Origin: Streptomyces sp. KMM 9044 | GTDB taxonomy: Bacteria > Actinomycetota > Actinomycetes > Streptomycetales > Streptomycetaceae | Length of the DNA stretch: 64,000 nucleotides | Reading direction: 5' to 3' | Assembly (NCBI RefSeq): GCF_024701375.2 | Contig: NZ_CP113910.1 | Location: 6,758,001 to 6,822,000, forward strand | In this document: piece by piece, positions 35,539-43,670 of the stretch | How positions within the stretch are numbered: position 1 is the stretch's first letter | Layout: each line of letters begins with the position of its first letter | Made by a program: the position numbers and the translations under genes | The notes under the pieces: generated by a model | The model's database searches: none | Told to the model about the DNA's origin: nothing | The model's input: the letters and a program-made list of their open reading frames with translations, nothing else

Positions 35539-36264
35539 TCAGCTCCGCGGTAGCCGCGGGAGCCGGCGCTTCTCCTGTGCCTTGCGCTCCGCCTCCTCCG
35601 CCTTGGCGACGGCCGCGTACTGGTCGACGTATTCCTGCCCGGAGAGCGTCAGAATGGCGTACATGATCTCGTCGGTGATGGCACGCAGGACCGCCCGCTC
35701 GTCCTCCATGCCTTCGTAGCGGGAGAAGTCGAGGGGCTTGCCGAAGCGGATCACCACGGGATGGATATGGGGGACGACCTTGCCGGGCGGCTGGGCCTCG
35801 AAGGTGCCGATCATCGCGCAGGGAACCACCGGTACACCGGCCGTGAGGGCCATCTTCGCGACCCCGACCTTGCCCTTGTACAGGCGTCCGTCGTGCGACC
35901 GAGTGCCCTCTGGGTAGATGCCGAGCAACTCCCCCTTGCCCAGCACTCCGAGGCCCTCCCGGATCGCGGCCTGGCCTGCGTCCTTGCCGGAGCGGTCGAC
36001 CGGGATCTGGCCCGCGCTGTGGAAGAAGAACGCCGTCAGCCGGCCCTTGATGCCCGGGCCGGTGAAGTACTCGGCCTTGGCGAGGAACGTGATGCGCCGT
36101 TTGAGGATCGCGGGCATCAGGAAGTGGTCCGAGAACGACAGATGGTTGCCGGCGACGATGCCGGCACCGGACGACGGCACATGTTCCAGGCCCTCTATTC
36201 GAGGCCGGAAGACCAGTCTCAGCAGCGGGCCCAGCAGTACATATTTCAGCAGGTAGTAGAACAA
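35539..36264 (-). CDS. 1-acylglycerol-3-phosphate acyltransferase-like (PlsC)
   Basis: 241 residues. The PlsC motifs are NHLSFSDHFLMP (HX4D-type), AEYFTGPGIKGRL, IYPEGTRSHDGRLYKGKVG and VVPCAMIGTFEA. These enzymes acylate lysophosphatidate or related acceptors in membrane-lipid synthesis. The first residues FYYLLKYVLLGPLLRLVF form a membrane-associating helix, and the C-terminal 30 residues are charged (EEAERKAQEKRR). The start is TTG at 36264, supported by AGGAG nine bases upstream; the longer in-frame extension belongs to a neighbouring pseudogene. Confidence 0.9.
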   Translation of the reverse strand: MFYYLLKYVLLGPLLRLVFRPRIEGLEHVPSSGAGIVAGNHLSFSDHFLMPAILKRRITFLAKAEYFTGPGIKGRLTAFFFHSAGQIPVDRSGKDAGQAAIREGLGVLGKGELLGIYPEGTRSHDGRLYKGKVGVAKMALTAGVPVVPCAMIGTFEAQPPGKVVPHIHPVVIRFGKPLDFSRYEGMEDERAVLRAITDEIMYAILTLSGQEYVDQYAAVAKAEEAERKAQEKRRLPRLPRS

Positions 36265-36549
36265 GGGGCGCGCTCCTCGACTCCGTCGGACGGGCCCAGC
36301 GGCGTGTTGCAGCAGGTCAACCGGCACGTCGTGGGGTTGCCAGTGTAGGTCGGGGCGGGTCCGTCCGGCACCACGTGCGACGGGTCCGGGGAAGCGGGCC
36401 GGGGAGCGGGCCGGACGGAGCCCGCAGGGCGGCTGAACGCCCTTCGGCGCACGGGCCGGTGGTCGTCGCCCCGGGCCTCGGTGCCGGTCCGGGGAGCGCG
36501 CCCACTGCGGGCCGGTGACGCACGGCGGCCCGATGGTGGCCCGTCTGCC

Positions 36550-37075
36550 GGGGACGGGCGGCATCGACTCCTGAAGCACGGTGCCACCTGCCGCTCCCGG
36601 GCGTGCGCCTGGCGCAGGCGGTGGTTGAGCTCCTGCAGTGCGCGGGCACGTGTGTACGGCTCGGCCCCCCAGGACCCGGCCCTGGTCGGTGCCGGCACGG
36701 TCGCGGACCCGCGTCAGCTTGGTGACCTCCTCGGTCCGGTGCACGACCAGGGCCACACCACCGCTGCCCAGCACCGGCGTGTCCACCGGGCTCCAGTAGC
36801 GCTCCTCCCACTCGCCGGAGCGCTCTCCCGGCCCTCGGCGTCGTAGCGCTGAAGGGCCGAGGCGTCGCGTTCGCCGGTGGCCACGACGCGCGGCAGCGAG
36901 GCGTGCAGGTTGCGCACGCCGGAGGGGCCGGGGCTGTCCGGGAAGACGTCGAACATGCAGCGGCCCAGCAGCTCCTCACGGGACCTCCCGGGACCTCCCG
37001 GTCCTTTCGGCGAAGGCCTCGTTGAACGTCCGCGTACACGAGACCCGGGGTGAGGATCGCCACCGTTCCGGGCAG
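36550..37075 (-). pseudogene. Decayed PAS/SpoIIE-type phosphatase gene
   Basis: Pieces of one protein appear in order but in different frames: AILTPGLVYADV, FNEAFAERTGRSRE, MFDVFPDSPGPSGVRNLHAS, RVVATGERDASALQRYD, SPVDTPVLGSGGVALVVHR, ELNHRLRQAHARERQVA and LQESMPP. This is a PAS sensor followed by the linker and start of a SpoIIE/RsbU phosphatase. A 10-bp tandem duplication (GGACCTCCCG twice, 36981-37000) causes one frameshift; others follow, and the phosphatase body is missing. It lies just downstream of an intact SpoIIE-type gene, and may be a decayed paralogue. Confidence 0.8.
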
Positions 37076-37115
37076 AGCGGGGCGGTTGCTCGGGAGACGT
37101 GGGATGCCGGCGGGG

Positions 37116-39587
37116 TCAGTCGACGGGGAGGTCGTCCGGGCCGGTCAGCGACATCTCGGCCCAGATGACCTTCCCCTCGGGAACGAAACGGGTACCCCAT
37201 CGCTGGGCGAGCTGCGAGACCAGCAGCAGCCCGCGCCCGCCCTCGTCCATGGCGCGGGGGTGACGCAGGTGGGGCGTGGTCGCCCCGCCGTCGAACACCT
37301 CGCAGACCAGCGCACGCTCCCGGATCAACCGCAGCCGGACGGGGCCGGCGGCGTGCCGGATGGCGTTGGTGACCAGTTCGCTGACCACCAGCTCCGCGGT
37401 GAAGACCAGCTCATCCAGGCCCCAGTGGCCCAGCTGCCGGGTGGCCGTTTTGCGGGCCTCGGCCACCACGGCTGGATCCGTCGGCAGGTCCCAGACCGCC
37501 ACCTGGCCGGCGCCCAGGAGCCGGGTACGGGCCAGCAGCATGGCCACGTCGTCGTACGGGCGGGTGGGTACCAAAGCGTCCACCACCGCCCGGCACCACT
37601 GGTCCAGGGAATCCGGAGCCGCTTGCAGTGCCTGCCGCAGCCGCTCCCGGCCGGGGCCGGCGTCCCCGGTCCCGTCGGGGAGACCGGCCAGCAGACCGTC
37701 GGTGTGCAGGACGACCGTGCTGCCCTCGGTCAGGGTCAGCTCCACCGCCTCGAACGGTGGACCGCCCACACCGAGCGCAGGCCCCGCCGGCAGTTCGACG
37801 AAGTCCACCGAGCCGTCGGGCGCCACCAGGACGGGCGCGGGATGGCCCGCGGCGGCCATCGCGCACCGCCCGTCGATCGGGTCGTAGACGATGTACAGGC
37901 AACCGGACCCCACGGACCGGCCGTAGGCCGACGCAGGATCCCCCTCGCACGCCGACTGCGACACCAGGTCGTCCAGATGCCCCAGCACCTCCTCGGGGGG
38001 CAGATCCAGCGCGGCCAGGGTCCGCACGGCGGTCCGCAGCCGGCCCATCGCGGCTGCGGCGTCGATGCCGTGCCCGGGGACCTCGCCGACAACGAGGGCG
38101 ACACGGGCACCCGACAGCGGGATCAGGTCGTACCAGTCGCCGCCCAGACCGGTCAGTTCATCGGCCGGGCGGTAGCACGCGGCCACCTCGACGGCGTCCT
38201 GCTCCGGGAGCCGGTGGGGCAACAGGCTGCGCTGCAGCACAAGCGCCGCGTTCCGCTCCCTGGTGTAGCGCCGGGCGTTGTCCACACAGACGGCGGCGCG
38301 CGAGACGAGGTCCTCGGCGAGGTTCGTGTCGTCCTCGCCGAAGGGGTCCCGGCGGCGCCGGAAGAACACGGTGACGCCCAGGGTGACACCCCGGGCGCGG
38401 ATCGGCACGATCATCACACTCTGCAGCCCCAGCTCCAGGAACGTGGGTGCCCGGAGGCCGGGCCTGCTCTCGACCCACCCCGCGGCGAGCGGGTCGAGCT
38501 GCTCCTGACGCCAGGTCCTGCCCGAGGCCAGGCAGCGGAGCGGCGGTGTACCGGGCAGATAGGAGACCGACGTGCCGATGTCCCGGACCGTGCGCGGCAG
38601 ATCCTCGTGCACGGACCGGTGGCCCGCGCGGAGCAGCGACACCCTGTCCGTCTCCGTGAGCGGCCCCGGCGGGAGCTCGGCGCCCCGCAGCACCGTCTCC
38701 AGAAGGTCCACGGTCACGAAGTCCGCGAGGTCCGGAACGGCGACGTCGGCCAGTTCCTGCGCGGTGTGCATGACGTCCAGGGTGCGGCCGATGTGCCGGC
38801 CGGCCCGGTCGAGCAGCGCGAGGCGCTGGCGCGCGCGGTGCCGGTCGGTGATGTCGACGACGCTGTAGTAGACGCCCATCGGGTGGCCCCGGTCGTCGTC
38901 GAGCCGGGTGAACGACAGCATGTGCGCGGTTTCCCGCAGCGGCGCCGAACGGGCCTGGCCGACGTGTTCGAAGTCGACCACCGACTCGCCGGTTTCCAGG
39001 ACGTGGCGCATCCGCGCCTCGACGGGCCCGGCGTCCAGTCCGGGCTGGACATCGGCGAACCGCAGCCCCAGCCGCCGCTGCGCGGGACCGCCGCCGAACT
39101 GTTCGAGCGCGGTGTTCGACCACACGTACCGCAGGTCCGTATCCACGATCGCGAGCCCGATCGCCGATCCGGAGACCATCTGTTCCAGCATCGTGCGGCT
39201 CATGTCCCAGCCGGGGGCGCCGGCCAGCTCCGACAACAGCACCAGCAGGGACGAGCGGCCACGCGGTTCCACGGTCCGCAGCACCCTGACCATGACGGGG
39301 ACCGCGTGTCCGTCCCGGTGCCGGGCCGTCATCAGGCCGGCCCAGCCGTCGTCGGCCCGGCGGCGCCAGACCAGGTCCGGCACCCGCTCGGCCTCCTCGG
39401 CGGTCAGCAGATCGGACAGCTTCCCGCCCACCGCCTCGGCCGCCGTGTACCCCAGCAGCCGCTCGGCCGGACCGGTCCAGTTCGTCACCACGACCTGCGG
39501 ATCGAGCAGCAGGGGGGCGGCGTCGGCCACGTCGAACCCCTGCCGGGCAACGTCCTGCTCCCCGTGTCCACTCGCGTGTCCGCCCAC
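37116..39587 (-). CDS. PAS-PAS-GAF-SpoIIE phosphatase-HATPase regulator
   Basis: 823 residues from GTG 39587. Order: PAS (TNWTGPAERLLGYTAAEAVG), second PAS (IVDTDLRYVWSNTALEQFG), GAF (MIVPIRARGVTLGVTVFFRR), SpoIIE/PP2C phosphatase (LTGLGGDWYDLIPL, VVGEVPGHG, AAGHPAPVL, VLHTDGLL) and a C-terminal RsbW-like HATPase (VVSELVTNAIRHA, GGRGLLLVSQLA). Such proteins set the phosphorylation state of anti-anti-sigma factors and so tune stress sigma factors. A Met at 39635 is also in frame, but GAGAGG before 39587 and a terminator hairpin starting at 39638 favour the later start. The metal site EVPGHG replaces the usual DVxGHG. Confidence 0.88.
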   Translation of the reverse strand: MGGHASGHGEQDVARQGFDVADAAPLLLDPQVVVTNWTGPAERLLGYTAAEAVGGKLSDLLTAEEAERVPDLVWRRRADDGWAGLMTARHRDGHAVPVMVRVLRTVEPRGRSSLLVLLSELAGAPGWDMSRTMLEQMVSGSAIGLAIVDTDLRYVWSNTALEQFGGGPAQRRLGLRFADVQPGLDAGPVEARMRHVLETGESVVDFEHVGQARSAPLRETAHMLSFTRLDDDRGHPMGVYYSVVDITDRHRARQRLALLDRAGRHIGRTLDVMHTAQELADVAVPDLADFVTVDLLETVLRGAELPPGPLTETDRVSLLRAGHRSVHEDLPRTVRDIGTSVSYLPGTPPLRCLASGRTWRQEQLDPLAAGWVESRPGLRAPTFLELGLQSVMIVPIRARGVTLGVTVFFRRRRDPFGEDDTNLAEDLVSRAAVCVDNARRYTRERNAALVLQRSLLPHRLPEQDAVEVAACYRPADELTGLGGDWYDLIPLSGARVALVVGEVPGHGIDAAAAMGRLRTAVRTLAALDLPPEEVLGHLDDLVSQSACEGDPASAYGRSVGSGCLYIVYDPIDGRCAMAAAGHPAPVLVAPDGSVDFVELPAGPALGVGGPPFEAVELTLTEGSTVVLHTDGLLAGLPDGTGDAGPGRERLRQALQAAPDSLDQWCRAVVDALVPTRPYDDVAMLLARTRLLGAGQVAVWDLPTDPAVVAEARKTATRQLGHWGLDELVFTAELVVSELVTNAIRHAAGPVRLRLIRERALVCEVFDGGATTPHLRHPRAMDEGGRGLLLVSQLAQRWGTRFVPEGKVIWAEMSLTGPDDLPVD

Positions 39588-39637
39588 GGCCGACCTCTCT
39601 GTCGCTGACAGTGGTCTACCACCTCTTGTCCCCATCT

Positions 39638-39672
39638 TCACCCGGGAACCGGCCAGCGGGCTTCCCGGGTGA
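39638..39672 (-). terminator. Hairpin after rocD
   Basis: TCACCCGGGAA (39638-39648) pairs exactly with TTCCCGGGTGA (39662-39672), 58 bp downstream of the rocD stop. Confidence 0.65.
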
Positions 39673-39729
39673 GGCGGGGACCGGCGAAAACGGCCGGACG
39701 GCCGGACGGACGGGAACGGGCCGGCCGGG

Positions 39730-40956
39730 TCAGCCGCCCTGGCCCAGCACCTTCCCCAGCGTCCCCAGGGCATCCTGGAGTTCCTCGCCACGGACGGTGA
39801 GCGGCGGGGCCAGCCGGATGGTGGACCCGTGGGTGTCCTTGACCAGGATTCCCTCCCGCATCAGCCGCTCACTGACCTCACGGCCGGTGCCGAGCGCCGG
39901 GTCGACGTCGACACCCGCCCACAGCCCGCGCGAGCGGAAACCGACGACGCCCCGGCCGACCAGCGACTCCAGCCCGCCACGCAGTACCACGCCCAGTTCC
40001 GCCGCCCGGCGCTGGAACTCACCCGTCTCCAGCAGCTCCACCACCGCCGTGCCGACGGCCGCGGCCAGTGGACTGCCGCCGAACGTCGAGCCGTGCTCCC
40101 CGGGGTGCAGCACCCCGAGCACCTCACGCCGGGCCACCACCGCCGACACCGGGACGATGCCGCCGCCCAGCGCCTTGCCGAGCAGCACCATGTCCGGGAC
40201 GACCGACTCGTGTTCCACGGCCAGGGTGTGCCCCGTACGGCCGAGTCCCGACTGGATCTCGTCCGCGACGAACAGGCACCCCGCGCGGCGCGTCAGCTCC
40301 CGTACACCCGTCAGATAGCCGTCGTCGGGGATGTTCACCCCCGCCTCGCCCTGGATCGGCTCGATCAGCACCGCGGCCGTCGTCTCGTCGACTGCCGCCT
40401 CCAGCGCCGCGAGATCGTTGTAGGGGACGACCCGGAAACCCGGGGTGAAGGGTCCGAAGCCGGCGCGGGCGGTCTCATCGGTCGAGAAGCTGACGATGGT
40501 CGTCGTCCGGCCGTGGAAGTTGTCCGCCGCGACCACGATCGTCGCCTCGCCGGCCGGGACGCCCTTCACGTCGTAGGCCCACTTGCGGGCCACCTTCACC
40601 GCGCTCTCCACCGCCTCTGCGCCGGTGTTCATGGGGAGCACCATGTCCAGCCCGGTCAGCGCGGCCAGCCGTTCGGCGAACGCGGCGAGTCGGTCGTTGT
40701 GGAAGGCGCGCGAGGTCAGCGTGAGCCGGTCCAGCTGGCGGTGCGCCGCCTCGGTCAGCGCGGGATGCCGGTGGCCGAAGTTGAGCGCCGAGTAGCCGGC
40801 CAGCATGTCGAGGTAGCGGCGGCCCTCCACGTCCTCCACCCACGCGCCCTGAGCGCGGGCGACGACCACGGGCAACGGATGGTAGTTGTGCGCGAGCACC
40901 GGCTCCTCCGCACCGATCAGCTCGGTGGACGAACGGGTACGGGCGACAGAGGTCAT
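39730..40956 (-). CDS. rocD: Ornithine--oxo-acid transaminase
   Basis: 408 residues of a class III aminotransferase closest in layout to ornithine delta-aminotransferase: YLDMLAGYSALNFGHRHP, NTGAEAVESAVKVARKWAYD, NFHGRTTTIVSFSTD, FVADEIQSGLGRTG and the PLP lysine in LLGKALGGGIVPVSA. It turns ornithine plus 2-oxoglutarate into glutamate semialdehyde and glutamate. Its ATG overlaps the upstream ddaH stop in ATGA, so the two are translated together. The frame is open further upstream but that is the ddaH region in another frame. Confidence 0.93.
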   Translation of the reverse strand: MTSVARTRSSTELIGAEEPVLAHNYHPLPVVVARAQGAWVEDVEGRRYLDMLAGYSALNFGHRHPALTEAAHRQLDRLTLTSRAFHNDRLAAFAERLAALTGLDMVLPMNTGAEAVESAVKVARKWAYDVKGVPAGEATIVVAADNFHGRTTTIVSFSTDETARAGFGPFTPGFRVVPYNDLAALEAAVDETTAAVLIEPIQGEAGVNIPDDGYLTGVRELTRRAGCLFVADEIQSGLGRTGHTLAVEHESVVPDMVLLGKALGGGIVPVSAVVARREVLGVLHPGEHGSTFGGSPLAAAVGTAVVELLETGEFQRRAAELGVVLRGGLESLVGRGVVGFRSRGLWAGVDVDPALGTGREVSERLMREGILVKDTHGSTIRLAPPLTVRGEELQDALGTLGKVLGQGG

Positions 40957-41765
40957 GAGCGGATCTCCTGAGTGCAGCACTTGATCCCGCCGCCTGCCTT
41001 GTGGAACTCGGACAGGTCGACGGGAACGGGAACGTAGCCGCGGTCGGCGAGCCGCGCGGCGAGGGCCGTCGCCCCCGGTGAGACGAACACATGGCGCCCG
41101 TCGGAGACGGAGTTCAGGCCGAAGGCCATCGCGTCCTCGCGGGTCGCGGTCACCGCGTTCGGATACAGCCGGGCCAGCACCTCGCGGCTCCCCGGCGAGA
41201 ACGCCTCCGGGTAGTACGCGATGTTCTCCTCGTCCAGTGCGAACAGTGCCGTGTCCAGATGGTAGAAGTACGGATCGACCAGCGTCAGGCCGATCACGGG
41301 CACACCGAAGAACTCCTGCGCCTCGTGATGCGCCTGGCGGGTGGTGCGGAAACCGGTGCCGGCGAGGATCCAGCGCCCGGTGGGTACCAGGTCGCCCTCG
41401 CCCTCGCACACCGACTCGGGACGGTGGACGTCGAAGCCCTCCGCCTTGAACCAGGTCCCGTACGGCTCGGACTCGGGACGCCGCTCGGGTGACAGGAACA
41501 GGGAGCCGAGGACACGACCCCCGACGACGACCGCCGCGTTCGCGGCGAACACCATGTCGGGCAGTCCGGGTACCGGTTGCATGCTCTCCACGGTATGACC
41601 GTGGGCGCGGTAGACGTCGACCAGCGCGCGCCACTGCCGCCGGGCCAGGGCGAGGTCGACGGGACGGTCGGGACGCATCCAGGGGTTGATCGCGTACCGC
41701 ACGGCGAAGTGTCCGGGGTCGCAGACGAGGTAGCGCCGTCGGGACGGCACACGGGTGTCGGTCAC
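40953..41765 (-). CDS. ddaH: Dimethylargininase / amidinotransferase-family hydrolase
   Basis: 270 residues of the guanidino-group-modifying superfamily: YLVCDPGHFAVRYAINPWM, FAANAAVVVGG, CEGEGDLVPTGRWILAGTGF, FYHLDTALFALD (catalytic His) and the terminal GGGIKCCTQEI with the nucleophilic Cys. DDAH enzymes give citrulline from methylarginines; related folds hydrolyse arginine to citrulline or ornithine. Coupling to rocD suggests that the product feeds ornithine breakdown. Start GTG at 41765 has GGAGG upstream; an ATG at 41840 is in frame but unlikely. Confidence 0.88.
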   Translation of the reverse strand: MTDTRVPSRRRYLVCDPGHFAVRYAINPWMRPDRPVDLALARRQWRALVDVYRAHGHTVESMQPVPGLPDMVFAANAAVVVGGRVLGSLFLSPERRPESEPYGTWFKAEGFDVHRPESVCEGEGDLVPTGRWILAGTGFRTTRQAHHEAQEFFGVPVIGLTLVDPYFYHLDTALFALDEENIAYYPEAFSPGSREVLARLYPNAVTATREDAMAFGLNSVSDGRHVFVSPGATALAARLADRGYVPVPVDLSEFHKAGGGIKCCTQEIRS

Positions 41766-41929
41766 AGAGGGGTGCCTCCGCTTCCACGCGGTGTCCTTGG
41801 GGGTGTGTCCACGGTAGAAAGCGACCGGGCCGGGCGACAAGGAACATGAGGTGCGCGCTCACGCAGTAATGCTGCGTGTTTTCCCTGTTTTGCGCACGCC
41901 TGCTGCGCCTCGCGCGGGACCCGTGGGCG

Positions 41930-42412
41930 CTACGGAGCCGGCTGGCTCGCGCCCGCCTCCGGACTCTCCGGGATCAGATGGGACAGCACCATCACGCTGA
42001 CCGTCTTGCGGATGAACGGCTCCGCACGGATCCGCTCCAGCACCTCCTCGAAGTGCTCCACGTCCCGTGCCCGCAGGTGCAGCAGCGCGTCGGCGCCCCC
42101 GGTCACCGTCATCGCCGCGGCGATCTCCGGATGGTTGCGCACCACCTCCGCCAGCCGCCGGGGCGGCGCCGCCCCCTCGCAGTACACCTCGACGTACGCC
42201 TCCGTGCGCCAGCCCAGCGCCGACGGTCGCACCGTCGCCGTGAACCCGGTGATCACCCCCGTCTCGCGCAGGCGGTCCACCCGGCGCTTGACCGCCGTCG
42301 ACGACAGACCGACCGCCGCGCCGATCTCGGCGAAGGACGTCCGGGCATTCGCCATCAGCGCGGTGACGATCTGTCGGTCCAGCTCGTCGAACGGCGCCGG
42401 TCTGCTGCTCAT
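41930..42412 (-). CDS. Lrp/AsnC family regulator of the ddaH-rocD genes
   Basis: 160 residues: LDRQIVTALMANARTSFAEI and LSSTAVKRRVDRLRETGVIT form the winged helix, and a RAM ligand domain follows (VTGGADALLHLRARDVEHFE). It sits upstream of ddaH-rocD on the same strand with a 164-bp gap that is comparatively AT-rich (TGCTGCGTGTTTTCCCTG), where its own operators and the ddaH promoter should lie. A role in arginine/ornithine-responsive control is inferred from position. Confidence 0.9.
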   Translation of the reverse strand: MSSRPAPFDELDRQIVTALMANARTSFAEIGAAVGLSSTAVKRRVDRLRETGVITGFTATVRPSALGWRTEAYVEVYCEGAAPPRRLAEVVRNHPEIAAAMTVTGGADALLHLRARDVEHFEEVLERIRAEPFIRKTVSVMVLSHLIPESPEAGASQPAP

Positions 42413-42513
42413 ACCCGCACTGTAACCAGCACCGGCAGGCCCCCGCCGTCCGCCGGGAAAGCCCACGTCCGAGCCATGTCCAGACGTGAAAATCCCCCCT
42501 AGACTCCACCTTC

Positions 42514-43284
42514 ATGCTACGCGCCCTCGCCGTCGACGACGAACGCCCCTCGCTGGAGGAACTGCTCTACCTGCTGCACGCGGACCCCCGCATCGACAGT
42601 GCCGAGGGCGCCGGTGACGCGACCGAGGCGCTGCGTCGCATCAACCGCGCGCTGGAGTCGGGGCCCGACGGACCCGAGGCCATCGACGTCGTCTTCCTCG
42701 ACATCCAGATGCCCGGCCTCGACGGACTCGACCTCGCCCGGCTGCTCGGCGGCTTCGCCCGGCCGCCCCTGGTCGTGTTCGTCACCGCGCACGAGGACTT
42801 CGCCGTGCAGGCGTTCGACCTCAAGGCCGTCGACTACGTCCTCAAGCCCGTCCGCACGGAGCGGCTGGCCGAAGCGGTCCGTCGCGTCGTCGAACTGCGC
42901 GCCGCCGAACAGCGCGACAGCACCCCGCGCATTCCCGTGCACGAACCCGACCCGGACCACATAGCCGTCGAGCTCGGCGGTGTGACCCGCTTCGTCGTGG
43001 TCGACGACATCACGCACGTGGAGGCCCGGGGCGACTACGCCCGCCTGCACACCGACCGCGGCAGCCATCTCGTCCGCATACCGCTGTCCACCCTGGAGGA
43101 GCGCTGGCGCCCACGCGGTTTCGTCCGCATCCACCGCCGCCATCTCGTCGCCCTGCGCCACATCGGGGAACTCCGCCTCGGCACGGGCACCGTGAGTGTC
43201 CTGATCGGCTCCGAGGAACTCCAGGTCAGCCGGCGGCACTCCCGTGAACTGCGGGACCTGCTGATGCGCCGGACCACGGGCTGA
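42514..43284 (+). CDS. LytTR-family response regulator
   Basis: 256 residues. Receiver domain: MLRALAVDDERPSLEEL (acidic pocket), VVFLDIQMPGLDGLDLARLL with phospho-acceptor Asp, VFVTAHEDFAVQAF and the Lys in YVLKPV. The C-terminal LytTR DNA-binding domain includes ITHVEARGDYARLHTDRGSH, FVRIHRRHLVALRHI and QVSRRHSRELRDLL. It heads an operon with a DUF485 protein, a sodium symporter and a LytS-type kinase. A YpdAB/BtsSR-like carboxylate-sensing circuit is inferred. Confidence 0.93.
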   Translation: MLRALAVDDERPSLEELLYLLHADPRIDSAEGAGDATEALRRINRALESGPDGPEAIDVVFLDIQMPGLDGLDLARLLGGFARPPLVVFVTAHEDFAVQAFDLKAVDYVLKPVRTERLAEAVRRVVELRAAEQRDSTPRIPVHEPDPDHIAVELGGVTRFVVVDDITHVEARGDYARLHTDRGSHLVRIPLSTLEERWRPRGFVRIHRRHLVALRHIGELRLGTGTVSVLIGSEELQVSRRHSRELRDLLMRRTTG

Positions 43285-43295
43285 GGGGAGAGGGC

Positions 43296-43655
43296 ATGCC
43301 CCAGGACCCGGCCGAACGACGGGTGGTCGTCACCGGCCCGCCCCGCCGCACCCGCCGCTCCTCCGGTTACTACCGCCCGCGCACCGAGATCGACGAGCAG
43401 ACCACCCTCGGCCACACCTACGTCCGTTCCCTGATGCGCATCCAACTGCGCACCGGACTGACCGTGTTCGCGGTCCTCGTCCTGCTCGTCGGCCCGCTCC
43501 CGCTGGTCTTCGCGGCCGCCCCGGACGCCCGCCGGCTGGAGTGGGCGGTACTCGGCTTCGGGCTCTACCCGCCGCTGGTCCTGCTCGCCCGCTGGTACGT
43601 ACACCGCGCCGAACGCAACGAACGAGACCTCGTGCGGCTCGTCGAGGACCGCTGA
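43296..43655 (+). CDS. DUF485-like small membrane protein
   Basis: 119 residues with two hydrophobic helices (LTVFAVLVLLVGPLPLVFAA and WAVLGFGLYPPLVLLARWYV) between basic ends. DUF485 proteins are encoded next to acetate-type sodium:solute symporters and may act as accessory subunits. It starts 12 bp after the response regulator and ends 16 bp before the symporter. Confidence 0.85.
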   Translation: MPQDPAERRVVVTGPPRRTRRSSGYYRPRTEIDEQTTLGHTYVRSLMRIQLRTGLTVFAVLVLLVGPLPLVFAAAPDARRLEWAVLGFGLYPPLVLLARWYVHRAERNERDLVRLVEDR

Positions 43656-43670
43656 GGAAACGCAGGCGCC

